Assembly: GCF_013408925.1 (NCBI RefSeq)
Contig: NZ_JACCAB010000001.1
Location: 3,322,879 to 3,386,878 of the forward strand
Length of the DNA stretch: 64,000 nt
Origin: Pedococcus badiiscoriae
GTDB lineage: Bacteria; Actinomycetota; Actinomycetes; Actinomycetales; Dermatophilaceae
Direction: 5' to 3'
Below the pieces are notes generated by a model. It searched no databases, had not been told where the DNA came from, and was given only the letters and a program-made list of their open reading frames with translations. How positions within the stretch are numbered: position 1 is the stretch's first letter; every line of letters begins with the position of its first letter. Both the position numbers and the translations under genes were made by a program. Positions 46,492-55,978 of the stretch are shown here, in pieces.

Positions 46492-48590
46492 GCGAGCAGA
46501 CTTTCGAAGAGGTCGTGACCCACACCCCGGTGCGCGACGTCGCCCTCCCGGGCAACGGGGGCACCCTGGCGCTGGTCACCCTGGACAACGGCTTCGACCA
46601 CACCAAGCCCAACACCTTCGGCCCGCAGACCATCGCCGGGCTGAAGGCCACCATCGACGCCCTGCGCACTCGGGCCGACGCCGGTGAGATCCAGGCGGTC
46701 GGCATCACCGGCAAGCCGTTCATCTTCGCCGTCGGCGCCGACCTCAAGGCCGTGTCGCAGGCCGGCGACCGCGAGCAGGCCCTCGAGGTCGCCCGCGCAG
46801 GCCACGACGCCTTCGGCGCGATCATGGACCTGCCCGTCCCGACCTTCGCGTTCGTCAACGGTGCCGCCATGGGTGGTGGCGTCGAGATCGCGCTGTCCGC
46901 CGACTACCGGACGATCTCGGCCGGTGTCCCCGCGCTGGCGCTCCCGGAGACCTTCCTCGGGCTGGTGCCCGGGTGGGGTGGCTGCTACCTGCTGCCGAAC
47001 CTCATCGGCCCGGCGAACGCGCTCAAGGTCATCATCGAGAACCCGATGAACATGAACCGCATGCTCAAGGGTCCCCAGGCGTTCGAGCTCGGCATCGCCG
47101 ACGCGATGTTCGAGCCGGCGGACTTCCTCGAGGAGTCGCTGCTGTGGGCGGCACGCGTGCTCACCGGTGAGACGACGGTCGAGCGACCGGAGGTCTCCCG
47201 CGACGAGGCCGAGTGGGCAGCTGCCCTCAAGGCCGCCAAGGGCCTGGTCGACCTCAAGACCGGTGGCAAGTCACCGGCTCCCTACCGGGCGCTTGCGCTC
47301 GTCGAGGCGGCGCGCACCTCCACTCGCGACGAGGCCTTCGCCGCCGAGGACGAGGCGCTGGCCGATCTGGTCATGGGCGACGAGCTGCGCGCGGGTCTCT
47401 ACTCCTTCGACCTGGTCCAGCGCCGGGCCAAGCGCCCCGCCGGCGCACCCGACAAGGCGCTGGCCCGCAAGGTGACCAAGGTCGGCATCGTCGGGGCAGG
47501 TCTCATGGCCAGCCAGCTCGCGCTGCTGTTCGCCCAGCGCCTGCAGGTCCCTGTCGTCATGACCGACCTCGACGAGGAGCGGGTGGCCAAGGGTGTGGGC
47601 TACGTCCACGCCGAGGTCGACAAGCTGCTCGGCAAGCGCCGGGTCGGCCCCGACCAGGCCAACCGGCTCAAGGCCCTGGTCACCGGGGCGACCTCGAAGG
47701 ACGGGTTCGCCGACGCCGACTTCGTCATCGAGGCGGTCTTCGAGGAGATGTCGGTCAAGAAGACGGTCTGGGCCGAGGTCGAGGCGATCGTCAGCCCCGA
47801 GTGCGTCCTCGCGACCAACACGTCCTCGCTGTCCATCACCGAGATGGCCGCCGAGCTCCAGCACCCCGAGCGGGTCGTCGGGTTCCACTTCTTCAACCCG
47901 GTCGCCGTCATGCCGCTGCTCGAGATCATCAAGGGCGAGCGGACCGACGACGCCGCCCTGGCGACGGCGTTCGCCACCGGCAAGACCCTGAAGAAGACGA
48001 CCATCCTCGTCAAGGACAGCCCGTCCTTCATCGTGAACCGCCTCCTCGGCCGGTTCATGGGCGAGGTCGCCAGGGTCGTCGACGAGGGCACCCCGATCGA
48101 GGTCGCCGACCGCGCCTTCGCCGGGCTCGCCCCCATGCCGCCGTTCATCCTGCTCGGCCTGGTCGGGCCGGCGATCGCGCTGCACAACAACGAGACCCTC
48201 GCCAAGGCCTTCCCGGACCGTTTCTACGTCTCCGAGAACCTGCGCAAGGTCGTCGAGGCCAAGAAGCCGGCCGTCTACGTCTGGCCCGAGGGCAAGCCGA
48301 TCGTCGACCCCGAGGTCGAGGCGCTGTTCGACAAGCCGGCCGACCCGGTCGTGCTGTCCACCGAGGAGGTCCGCGAGCGGGTTCTCGGCGTGCTGGCCGA
48401 CGAGGCGCGCCGGATGCTCGACGAGGGGGTCGTCGCGGCCCCGATGGACCTCGACCTGGCGATGATCACCGGTGCCGGCTTCCAGTTCTGGAACGGTGGC
48501 CTCACTCCCCTGCTCGACCGCGAAGGTGTCAGCGAGAAGGTCACCGGCCAGCGGTTCCTGCCCCCGGGCGCGGCCAGCGTCCCAGCCTGA
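46488..48590 (+). CDS. fadB: Bifunctional enoyl-CoA hydratase / 3-hydroxyacyl-CoA dehydrogenase (FadB-like)
   Basis: A 700-aa protein. Residues ~1-300 are a crotonase-fold hydratase with IFAVGADLKAVSQ and NGAAMGGGVEIALSAD (oxyanion hole). From ~325 comes the NAD-binding dehydrogenase with VGIVGAGLMASQLALLFAQ, then NTSSLSITEMA and HPERVVGFHFFNPV with the catalytic His, and two C-terminal helical domains. It carries out the middle two steps of beta-oxidation and partners with FadA. The ATG overlaps the fadA stop. A strong hairpin follows the stop. Confidence 0.95.
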   Translation: MSEQTFEEVVTHTPVRDVALPGNGGTLALVTLDNGFDHTKPNTFGPQTIAGLKATIDALRTRADAGEIQAVGITGKPFIFAVGADLKAVSQAGDREQALEVARAGHDAFGAIMDLPVPTFAFVNGAAMGGGVEIALSADYRTISAGVPALALPETFLGLVPGWGGCYLLPNLIGPANALKVIIENPMNMNRMLKGPQAFELGIADAMFEPADFLEESLLWAARVLTGETTVERPEVSRDEAEWAAALKAAKGLVDLKTGGKSPAPYRALALVEAARTSTRDEAFAAEDEALADLVMGDELRAGLYSFDLVQRRAKRPAGAPDKALARKVTKVGIVGAGLMASQLALLFAQRLQVPVVMTDLDEERVAKGVGYVHAEVDKLLGKRRVGPDQANRLKALVTGATSKDGFADADFVIEAVFEEMSVKKTVWAEVEAIVSPECVLATNTSSLSITEMAAELQHPERVVGFHFFNPVAVMPLLEIIKGERTDDAALATAFATGKTLKKTTILVKDSPSFIVNRLLGRFMGEVARVVDEGTPIEVADRAFAGLAPMPPFILLGLVGPAIALHNNETLAKAFPDRFYVSENLRKVVEAKKPAVYVWPEGKPIVDPEVEALFDKPADPVVLSTEEVRERVLGVLADEARRMLDEGVVAAPMDLDLAMITGAGFQFWNGGLTPLLDREGVSEKVTGQRFLPPGAASVPA

Positions 48591-48624
48591 CCACCGGACA
48601 ACCCCTGACAGCACCTGCCAGGGG

Positions 48625-48661
48625 CGTGGCCGGCATACCGACGGACGGTATGCCGGCCACG
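48625..48661. terminator. Perfect 16-bp hairpin, bidirectional terminator
   Basis: CGTGGCCGGCATACCG, loop ACGGA, then the exact complement. It sits between the convergent fadB and TetR genes and its stem contains the GGCATAC heptamer in both orientations. Confidence 0.88.
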
Positions 48662-48662
48662 T

Positions 48663-49322
48663 CTATGTCCGGGGGTCGGTCGCGACCAGCAGGTGCGCCA
48701 CCAGCCCTCGCTCGGTGAAGTCGACGAGCTGCTCCAGTGACCAGCCCGCCTCCATGACCAGGGGCTCGTAGAGGGTGGAGTAGAGCAGCAGGACATCGCG
48801 CGCCTGCGCGACGCTGACCCCCGGCCGCAGGTGGCCGCCGGCTTCGAGGATGGCGGCGTTGTGAGTCATGCGCTGGGCGCGGCCGCGGTTGATCTCCGCC
48901 CACAGTGCCGCCGCTTCGGGGTCCAGCTGTGCCGCCGTGCGCACCAGTGCGAGCAACGGGGCCGCGCGCGGGCCGACTTCGGCGGTGAGCCGGGCCCAGT
49001 GGGCCACCACCTCGCGCGGCTCCGTGGCCGCCAGCGCCACTGCGACCGCATCGGAGCGCTGCTCGGCAGGCTCGTCCCCCTCGCCGGCCAGCGCTCGGTC
49101 CCAGAGCGCCCGCACGATGCCCGGCTTGCCCCCGAACGCCTTGTAGACCGTCTCGACCGAGACGCCAGCCTGCTGCGCGATCGCGGCGATCGTCGCCCCC
49201 GCATAGCCTCGCGCGGCGAACTGCTCGCCGGCAGCCGTGAGGACCGCCTCGCGACGGAGCCGCGCGGCCAGCCGCCGGGCCGACGCGTCGTACGGCCGTC
49301 TCTTGACAGGATGATCCTTCAG
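48663..49322 (-). CDS. TetR-family regulator, apparently with a CTG start
   Basis: A 219-aa TetR regulator. The helix-turn-helix reads ATIAAIAQQAGVSVETVYKA at residues ~45-64. No ATG, GTG or TTG exists in frame before the end of this domain: the first is a GTG near 49115, which would remove it. A TAA lies five codons upstream of CTG at 49322. AAGGAG stands eight bases before that CTG, and the product then starts KDHPVKRRPYDASARR, typical for the family. So CTG is the likely start. It probably represses the divergent two-gene operon through the palindrome at 49340. Confidence 0.87.
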   Translation of the reverse strand: MKDHPVKRRPYDASARRLAARLRREAVLTAAGEQFAARGYAGATIAAIAQQAGVSVETVYKAFGGKPGIVRALWDRALAGEGDEPAEQRSDAVAVALAATEPREVVAHWARLTAEVGPRAAPLLALVRTAAQLDPEAAALWAEINRGRAQRMTHNAAILEAGGHLRPGVSVAQARDVLLLYSTLYEPLVMEAGWSLEQLVDFTERGLVAHLLVATDPRT

Positions 49323-49339
49323 GGCGCACGCTCCTTATC

Positions 49340-49359
49340 AGATACACATCACTGTATCT
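49340..49359. promoter_or_regulatory. TetR-type operator palindrome
   Basis: AGATACA-N6-TGTATCT is a perfect inverted repeat between the tetR start (17 bases away) and the divergent NTF2-like gene (21 bases away). It is the natural operator for both directions. Confidence 0.72.
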
Positions 49360-49380
49360 AATTTCACCGGGAGCTGGACG

Positions 49381-49824
49381 ATGACCCCTCAGAGCACCCT
49401 CGCCCGACTGGTCGACGCGACCAACCAGCACGACCTCGAGGGGATCGTGGCGTGCTTCGCCCCCGCCTACCGCCTCACCGACCCGGTCCATCCCGCGCGC
49501 AGCTTCACCGGCAACGAGCAGGTCCGTCGCAACTGGGCTGCGATCCTCCAGGCGGTTCCGGACCTTCGGCTGGACCTCGTCGCCCACGCGGTGTCCGGCG
49601 CCACCATCTGGTCGGAGCTGGCCATGTCCGGGACCCGGCGCGATGGCGTCGCCCACGCCATGCACGGCGTCATGATCTTCGAGGTCGATGCCGACGTCAT
49701 CACCACCGGGCGGCTCTTCCTCCAGCCGGTCGAGGCCGGTGGGCCCGATGCGGACGGCGCGGTCGCTGCCGCAGTCGGCGCGACTGCGACTGCGACCCTC
49801 CAGGCTCCCCCGAGCCGGTCATGA
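49381..49824 (+). CDS. NTF2/SnoaL-like protein
   Basis: A 147-aa protein with the NTF2-like fold: LARLVDATNQHDLEGIVACF, then RSFTGNEQVRRNWAAILQAV, then HAMHGVMIFEVDADVITTG. Proteins of this type serve as isomerases, cyclases, polyketide-tailoring enzymes or binding proteins; the substrate is not visible. GGGAGCTGGACG lies before the ATG. The stop shares ATGA with the next gene. Both are presumably controlled by the divergent TetR gene. Confidence 0.87.
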   Translation: MTPQSTLARLVDATNQHDLEGIVACFAPAYRLTDPVHPARSFTGNEQVRRNWAAILQAVPDLRLDLVAHAVSGATIWSELAMSGTRRDGVAHAMHGVMIFEVDADVITTGRLFLQPVEAGGPDADGAVAAAVGATATATLQAPPSRS

Positions 49825-50678
49825 TCCTCGTCGCCGGCGGTACTGGCCGGCTCGGTTCGCTGGTGCGCTCCCAGCTGTCCGGATCGGGCCACCCCGTCCG
49901 CGTCCTGTCCCGCCACGGCACCGGCTCCGGCACCGGCACCGGCACCGACACCGTGATCGGCGACGTGCGCGACCCCCAGAGTCTCCAGCGCGCCTTCGAC
50001 GGTGTCCGCACCGTCGTCTCGGCCGTCACGGGGATGGCTGGCACCGACGGGTCCTCCCCCGGCTCGGTCGACCGCGACGGCAACGCCAACCTCGTCGAGG
50101 CGGCGCGGAACAGCGGCGCGACGGTCGTCCTCGTCTCGATCGTGGGGGTCCGTGCCGACCATCCGATGGAGCTCTTCCGGGCCAAGTGGGCGGCCGAACA
50201 GAACCTCCTGGCCAGCGGCGTGCCGTGGACGATCGTGCGCGCCACCGCCTTCGCCGAGACCTGGCGGGACGTCCTCGCCGAGGTGGGTGGCCACAGCGGC
50301 CGCGACCGCGTCCTCGGCCGAGGTCAGAACCCGGTCAACTTCGTGTGCGTGGCCGATGTCGCGTCCGCCGTCGTCCGCGCCGCGGTCGACCCGACGCTTC
50401 GTGGTCACGTCGTCGAGGTGGCCGGTCCGGAGAACCTCAGCCTGCTCGAGCTGTCCCGGCGCCTGGGGCAGGCAATCCAGCCGCCCGCCCACGTACCGCG
50501 CGCCGCGCTGCGGGCCATGGCGTTCCTCGCCCGGCCAGTGAGCCCGACTCGAGCACGGCTGGCGCGGGCTGCCCTGGTGATGGACACCGCGGACATGCGG
50601 GCAGACCCGGCGCCGGGCCACGCGGCATACCCGTGGCTGCCGGAGACCCGGGTCGGCGGGCAGTCAGTGCAGTCGTGA
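49821..50678 (+). CDS. NmrA-type NAD(P)-binding protein (atypical SDR)
   Basis: A 285-aa protein with the Rossmann motif [19 protein letters not shown] at the N-terminus, [15 protein letters not shown], and later [20 protein letters not shown], the layout of NmrA/NAD(P)H-dependent atypical SDRs. These sense the redox state or reduce small substrates. A short Gly/Thr repeat ([12 protein letters not shown]) interrupts residues ~33-44. The ATG is fused to the NTF2-like stop. Its last 15 bases overlap the 3' end of dxs on the other strand. Confidence 0.87.
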   Translation: MILVAGGTGRLGSLVRSQLSGSGHPVRVLSRHGTGSGTGTGTDTVIGDVRDPQSLQRAFDGVRTVVSAVTGMAGTDGSSPGSVDRDGNANLVEAARNSGATVVLVSIVGVRADHPMELFRAKWAAEQNLLASGVPWTIVRATAFAETWRDVLAEVGGHSGRDRVLGRGQNPVNFVCVADVASAVVRAAVDPTLRGHVVEVAGPENLSLLELSRRLGQAIQPPAHVPRAALRAMAFLARPVSPTRARLARAALVMDTADMRADPAPGHAAYPWLPETRVGGQSVQS

Positions 50679-52532
50679 CGCCAAGGACGTGGCCACCGCG
50701 TCTGCGGTGAGCCCGATCTCGTCGAGGACCTGACCCCGCGAGGCATGCTCGAGAAAGCGCTTGGGTATGCCGTGCACGTGCACCGGCACGTCGACGTCGG
50801 CGTCGCGCAGCGCCAGGGTCACGGCCGCTCCGACTCCGCCGCTGACGAGGTTGTCCTCGACGACTGCGACGGCCCCGGCCCGGCGAGCCATCGCCACGAG
50901 GTCGTCGCTGACCGGCAGCACCCAGCGAGGGTCCACGGCGGTGACCGAATGTCCTTGCGCCTCAAGCTTTCCCGCGATCTCGACGGCCATCGCGGCGAAT
51001 GCGCCGACCCCGACGAGCAGCAGGTCGCAGGTCTGGGCAGAGGTCTCGTGGAGCACGTCCACGACCCCCTCCTGACGCACGGCCGCGACCGCCGGACCGA
51101 CGTCGCCCTTGGGGAACCGGATGACCGTCGGACCGTCGGTGACGTCGATCGCCTCCCGGAGCTGCCGCTTGACCTGGTCACCGTCACGCGGCGCCGCCAA
51201 CCGCAGGCCCGGGACCACCGAGGCGAGGGTCATGTCCCACATGCCGTTGTGGGAGGCGCCGTCACTGCCGGTGATCCCGGCGCGGTCGAGGACGAAGGTG
51301 ACGCCGGCCCGGTGCAGCGCGCAGTCCATCAGCAGCTGGTCGAAGGCCCGGTTGAGGAAGGTGGCGTAGACGGCCACGACCGGGTGCAGGCCGGCATACG
51401 CGAGGCCGCTGGCCATGGTGACGGCGTGCTGCTCGGCGATGCCGACGTCGAAGACCCGGTCGGGATAGGCGGCGGCGAAGCCGTCGAGGCCGACGGGGAT
51501 GAGCATCGCGGCGGTGAGGGCGACGACATCCTCGCGCTCTGCACCGATGGCCACCATCTCGTCGTTGAACTCGTCGGTCCAGATCCGGCCGCTCACCTCG
51601 AACGGCAGACCCGTCTCGGGGTTGAACTTGCCGATGGCGTGCCACTGGTCGCCCTCGTGCCGCCGGGCCGGGTCGTAACCGCGCCCCTTCTCGGTGATGA
51701 CGTGGACCAGCACGGGGCCGCCGAAGGCCCGCGCCCGGCGCAGCGCCGACTCGACGGCCTGCTCGTCGTGCCCGTCGACGGGGCCGAGGTACTTGAGGCC
51801 GAGATCCTCGAACATCCCCTGGGGGGCGACGATGTCCTTGATCCCCTTCTTCACCCCGTGCAGCGTCTCGTACATCGCTCCCCCGACGACCGGGGTGCGG
51901 CTGAGGGTGTTCTTGCCCCAGTCCAGGAACCGCTCGTAGCCGCGGGTCGTGCGGAGCGTGGCCAGGTGGTCGGCCAGACCGCCGATGGTCGGCGCGTAGG
52001 AACGCAGGTTGTCGTTGACCACGATGGTCAGTGGCAGGTCCTTGTCGGCGGCGATGTTGTTGATCGCCTCCCAGGCCATGCCGCCGGTGAGCGCCCCGTC
52101 GCCGATCACCGCGACCGTGTGCCGGCCCTTCTCACCACGCAGACGCCGGGCCTTGGCGATGCCGTCAGCCCACGACAGGGCGGTGGAGGCGTGCGAGTTC
52201 TCGACCACGTCGTGCTCGGACTCGGCGCGGCTGGGGTAGCCGGACAGGCCGCCCTGCTTCTTGAGCTTGCTGAAGTCGTGCCGACCGGTGAGCAGCTTGT
52301 GGACGTAGGACTGGTGCCCCGTGTCGAAGACGATGACGTCCCGGGGGCTGTCGAACACGCGGTGCAGCGCGATCGTCAGCTCGACGACGCCGAGGTTGGG
52401 ACCGAGGTGGCCGCCAGTCTTGGAGACGGACTCGACGAGGAAGTCCCGGATCTCCTGGGCCAGGGCCGGGAGCTGGGCAGGCGTCAGCGCCTTGAGGTCG
52501 GCCGGGCCGTTGATGGTCTGGAGCAGTCGCAC
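50664..52532 (-). CDS. dxs: 1-deoxy-D-xylulose-5-phosphate synthase
   Basis: A 622-aa thiamine-diphosphate enzyme of normal length. The ThDP motif [16 protein letters not shown] is intact, [13 protein letters not shown] and [18 protein letters not shown] (catalytic Glu) follow, and the transketolase C-terminal domain ends the protein. It condenses pyruvate and glyceraldehyde-3-phosphate for the MEP isoprenoid pathway. The GTG at 52532 has AAAGGA eight bases upstream; the longer frame to 52997 is antisense to other coding. The stop overlaps the convergent NmrA-like gene. Confidence 0.96.
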   Translation of the reverse strand: MRLLQTINGPADLKALTPAQLPALAQEIRDFLVESVSKTGGHLGPNLGVVELTIALHRVFDSPRDVIVFDTGHQSYVHKLLTGRHDFSKLKKQGGLSGYPSRAESEHDVVENSHASTALSWADGIAKARRLRGEKGRHTVAVIGDGALTGGMAWEAINNIAADKDLPLTIVVNDNLRSYAPTIGGLADHLATLRTTRGYERFLDWGKNTLSRTPVVGGAMYETLHGVKKGIKDIVAPQGMFEDLGLKYLGPVDGHDEQAVESALRRARAFGGPVLVHVITEKGRGYDPARRHEGDQWHAIGKFNPETGLPFEVSGRIWTDEFNDEMVAIGAEREDVVALTAAMLIPVGLDGFAAAYPDRVFDVGIAEQHAVTMASGLAYAGLHPVVAVYATFLNRAFDQLLMDCALHRAGVTFVLDRAGITGSDGASHNGMWDMTLASVVPGLRLAAPRDGDQVKRQLREAIDVTDGPTVIRFPKGDVGPAVAAVRQEGVVDVLHETSAQTCDLLLVGVGAFAAMAVEIAGKLEAQGHSVTAVDPRWVLPVSDDLVAMARRAGAVAVVEDNLVSGGVGAAVTLALRDADVDVPVHVHGIPKRFLEHASRGQVLDEIGLTADAVATSLASRLH

Positions 52533-52579
52533 GCACGCCGTCCTTTCCGGTCCTTTGACTGCAGGGGAACCGCCCGAGT

Positions 52580-54673
52580 CTATGCGCCCCGCCTGATCTC
52601 GACTCCCTGCGGCACTCCCGTGACCTCGACGTCGCCGTCGCGGGTCACCGTGACCGCGAACGTGGCGTCGCCGAGCCGCAGACCCTCCACGTGCAGCGCG
52701 CCGAACGGCGTCGGCCGGATCGGGTCGACGTGCAGGACACCGGCAGGCAGGTCGGCGCGCAGCCCCAGGGCCACGGTCAGCAGGGCGCCGGCCGAGGCCG
52801 CCGACCAGGCCTGCGGACGGCAGGAGGCCGGGTAGGGCGACGGACGCCCGAGCATGGGCAACCCGGAGTAGAGCTCCGGCCAGCGGTAGTCGAACGCCTC
52901 GCCCGACGCCACGAGTGCGTGCACGACCGCAGCGGCCTGCGCGGTGAGCCCCTCGCGGGCCAGCCCGAGCGCGACGATCGCCGAGTCGTGGGTCCACACC
53001 GAACCCGTGTGGTATCCGATCGGGTTGAAGCCGCCGTTGCCGCTGCCCAGGGTGCGCACCCCGAACGCGTCCAGCAGCTCGGGACCGGTGACGGTGGACC
53101 CGACGGAGGCGGCCTCGCCCCGGTCCAGGGCGCCCGTGCCCAGGGCGTGACCCATGTTGGAGCCGAGCCCGTCGACGGGCCTGCCCGAGCCGTCCAGTGC
53201 CATGGCGAGGTAGTGCCCCGCGTCGCCGTCCACCCAGAACGCCGCCCGGATCCGGTCGCTCAGGGCGCCCGCCTCGGCCCGCGCCCGGTCGGCGCCGGGC
53301 TCACCAAGCGCGTCGAGGAGGTCGGCCGCGGCGAGCAGCGCCTCCACGGCATAGGCCTGGGCCTCGACGAGGGCGATCGGCGCGTCGGCGACACGGCCGT
53401 CCCGCATCCGCATCGAGTCGCCGGAGTCCTTCCAGCCCTGGTTGGCGAGCCCGTGACCTGTGGTGTCGAGGTACTTGAGGAAGCCGTCGTCATCGGGCTG
53501 GCCGTCGCCGGTCAGCCAGGTGAGCGCGGCGCGCAGGTGTGGCAGCAGGGCCTTCACCTCGGGCTCGGGCAGCCCCCAGCGCCACGCCTCGACGAGGAGG
53601 GTGACCCACAGGGCGGTGGCGTCGACGGTGCCGTAGTAGAGCGGCGGGAGCGCCAGGTCACCCTTGCGTGGGGATCCCACGTATGCCGTGCGGCGCACCT
53701 CGTGCGGGATCTTGCCGGGCTGCTCCGCGGAGTCCGCGTCGTGCCGGGTCCCCTGTCGTCGGGCCAGGGCGCGCAGGGTGCCGCCGGCGAGCTCGGTGCC
53801 GAACGGCAGCATCATCCGGGCGGTCCAGATCGAGTCGCGGCCGAAAAGCGTGAGGTACCAAGGGGATCCAGCCGCGGGAAAGACATCCGCCCGGTCCAGC
53901 GGGTCGCGCAGCAGCAGGTGCCTCAGGTCGTCGACCGACTGGGCGACCAGCGGGGCGAGCCGCGGCTCGTCGGCGACGACCCGGATGGCGTCCCAGTGGA
54001 CACCATCGCTGCCGGGGTCGGCGTCGAACTCCGACGCGGCCGTGCGAGTGGGGGTGATCGTCACCCGGAACCGCTGGGTCTCCCCCGGTTCCACCACGAG
54101 CTCGTGGCCGACGACCGCGCGGTCGGTGGCGAGCTCGAGGGACACCGGCACGGGGTCGAAGTCGACCCTGGTGAGGTGACGCGAGGTGCCGAAGGTGAGG
54201 GCTGCGTTGCCCGCGTCCGCGACCGGGGCGGGGCTCACGCCCGGGGCGTCGACCGCCCCGTACTTCACCTGGGCGATGGGGATCCCGTCGGCCCCGAGCT
54301 CCAGCCGCAGGGCTGCTCGGACTGTCTGAGCGGCTCGCGAGGTGACGCTGATGTCCTCGTGCATCACGTCGTCGACGAGACTGCGCAAGCGACGGACCTC
54401 GACCGTCGGGTCGGCGCCGACGTCGCCCAGTCCACGGGCGGCGCCGAAGAACTCGGCAAGGGCTCCGCCGGCCTCGGAAGCGACCCCGCTGGGGGCCTCC
54501 CCGGACACGGTGAGCTCGAGGCGCGAGAGCACCCGGACGTCGTCGACGAACAGCCCGTGGCCGGAGCGGGGGCTCATGTCGCCGCCCGCCGCGGACAGGG
54601 CTGTCGCGTTGCCGTGGACGATGATCGACAGGTCGTGCAACCACGGTTGGCGTGGTGTCTGCTCGGTGTTCAA
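52580..54673 (-). CDS. Glycogen-debranching-type glucosidase (GDE N-terminal domain plus toroid)
   Basis: A 697-aa protein. The N-terminal beta domain ([37 protein letters not shown]) matches the bacterial glycogen-debranching N-terminal module. From ~280 an alpha/alpha toroid follows, with [20 protein letters not shown] (catalytic-type Asp), LATPLY-type substrate loops and [19 protein letters not shown]. It should act on alpha-glucans or related glucosides in the cytoplasm. The start is TTG at 54673 after GAGGACCGC. It is divergent from a LacI regulator with an operator between them, so it probably works with the following sugar importer. Confidence 0.85.
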   Translation of the reverse strand: MNTEQTPRQPWLHDLSIIVHGNATALSAAGGDMSPRSGHGLFVDDVRVLSRLELTVSGEAPSGVASEAGGALAEFFGAARGLGDVGADPTVEVRRLRSLVDDVMHEDISVTSRAAQTVRAALRLELGADGIPIAQVKYGAVDAPGVSPAPVADAGNAALTFGTSRHLTRVDFDPVPVSLELATDRAVVGHELVVEPGETQRFRVTITPTRTAASEFDADPGSDGVHWDAIRVVADEPRLAPLVAQSVDDLRHLLLRDPLDRADVFPAAGSPWYLTLFGRDSIWTARMMLPFGTELAGGTLRALARRQGTRHDADSAEQPGKIPHEVRRTAYVGSPRKGDLALPPLYYGTVDATALWVTLLVEAWRWGLPEPEVKALLPHLRAALTWLTGDGQPDDDGFLKYLDTTGHGLANQGWKDSGDSMRMRDGRVADAPIALVEAQAYAVEALLAAADLLDALGEPGADRARAEAGALSDRIRAAFWVDGDAGHYLAMALDGSGRPVDGLGSNMGHALGTGALDRGEAASVGSTVTGPELLDAFGVRTLGSGNGGFNPIGYHTGSVWTHDSAIVALGLAREGLTAQAAAVVHALVASGEAFDYRWPELYSGLPMLGRPSPYPASCRPQAWSAASAGALLTVALGLRADLPAGVLHVDPIRPTPFGALHVEGLRLGDATFAVTVTRDGDVEVTGVPQGVEIRRGA

Positions 54674-54793
54674 GCGGTCCTCACTATCCGGACGAGCCGT
54701 GCGTGGGTCGCCATGATCATGCCGCCATGCTCCTTGGTCCTGTCGCGCGGGTCCTCTTGACGGCGGTCCCGTCGTGAGCCATTCTCAGGGTAG

Positions 54794-54807
54794 TTGGAAC
54801 GTTCAAA
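54794..54807. promoter_or_regulatory. LacI-type operator
   Basis: TTGGAACGTTCAAA is palindromic around the central CG, with GAACGTTC perfect and one mismatch further out. The AACGTT core is typical of LacI-family sites. It lies between the divergent glucosidase and lacI-like genes. Confidence 0.65.
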
Positions 54808-54862
54808 TGCGGCCACATCACGGCAATGTGGCGCAGATCGAGCACGGGCGCAAGGGGGCGTG

Positions 54863-55978
54863 GTGGCAGGCGGTTCTCGGCAGTCCCGCGAGCGCGCGAC
54901 GATCATCGACGTCGCCGCGGCCGCCGGCGTCTCCCGCCAGACCGTCAGCAACGTCCTCAACAACCCCGACCGGGTCGCCGCGGACACGCTGACGAGGGTG
55001 CACCGCGAGATCGACCGCCTCGGGTTCTCGCCCAACGCCGCGGCTCAGCAGCTGCGGCGGCGCAAGGCGTCCGCGTACGGCTTCGAGGTCAACCCCTCGG
55101 GCGTCGGCAGGATGGGGCACATCCTCGACGGCTTCCTCGTCGAGCTCACCGTCGCCGCGCCAGGTCACAGCTGCCACCTGGTCACCTTCGCCCCGGACCT
55201 GGCGAACCTCCTCGACGGCTACGACCAGATCCTGGCCACCGGCCTCGTCGACGGCTTCGTCCTGGGTGACACCCGGCACGGCGACCCGCGACCCGCCTGG
55301 CTGCTCGCCAACAACGTGCCGTTCGTGACCTTCGGCCGGATCTGGGACGACCCACAGATGGGTCGATGGGTCGACGTCGACGGCCGCAGCGGCATGGAGC
55401 TCGCCGTCGAGCACCTCCTCGCCCAGGGCTACACCTCCGTCGCCTACCTGGGCTGGCCGGACGGCTCCCCGGTCGGCGACGACCGCCGCCGCGGGTGGCT
55501 GGCCGGGCTGGCCGGGGCGGGGCTCACGCGAGCCCCCCTCGCCGAGGAGGCGGCGCAGGACCTCACCGCTGCGACCGCCGCGGCCGAGCGACTCCTCGAG
55601 CACCTCGCTCCGGGCGGCGCGATCCTGTGCGCCTCCGACCTGCTGGCGCTCGGCGCCCTGCGAGCCGTGCGCAACCACGGTCTCGAACCCGGTGAGGACA
55701 TCGGGGTCGTCGGCTTCGACGACAGCGACGTGGCCGAGGCCCTCCAGCTCACCAGCCTGCGCCAGCCGCTCCAGGAGGCGGCAGCCGAGGCGTGGCGCAT
55801 CGTCCAGGCCCCGGGGACCGACCTGTCCCTCACGGCCCTGCTGGCCCCCACGCTCACCGTCCGTTCGAGCACCGTCCGCTCGAGCACCGGCCGAGGCACC
55901 CCGAACCCCACCACCACACCCACCCCTACCCCGTCCGCCACCCGGCCGGACGGCATACCCATCCCTGAGGAGCAGTAA
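54863..55978 (+). CDS. LacI-family regulator
   Basis: A 371-aa regulator. The helix-turn-helix TIIDVAAAAGVSRQTVSNVL followed by NNPDRVAADT is textbook LacI. The effector domain has LVDGFVLGDTRHGDPRPAWL and VVGFDDSDVAEALQLTSLRQ. The last ~40 residues are a Pro/Thr-rich tail not usual in the family. The GTG at 54863 follows AAGGGG; the frame is open to 54794. The stop shares one base with the binding-protein start (TAATG). It likely represses this importer and the divergent glucosidase when their sugar is absent. Confidence 0.9.
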   Translation: MAGGSRQSRERATIIDVAAAAGVSRQTVSNVLNNPDRVAADTLTRVHREIDRLGFSPNAAAQQLRRRKASAYGFEVNPSGVGRMGHILDGFLVELTVAAPGHSCHLVTFAPDLANLLDGYDQILATGLVDGFVLGDTRHGDPRPAWLLANNVPFVTFGRIWDDPQMGRWVDVDGRSGMELAVEHLLAQGYTSVAYLGWPDGSPVGDDRRRGWLAGLAGAGLTRAPLAEEAAQDLTAATAAAERLLEHLAPGGAILCASDLLALGALRAVRNHGLEPGEDIGVVGFDDSDVAEALQLTSLRQPLQEAAAEAWRIVQAPGTDLSLTALLAPTLTVRSSTVRSSTGRGTPNPTTTPTPTPSATRPDGIPIPEEQ

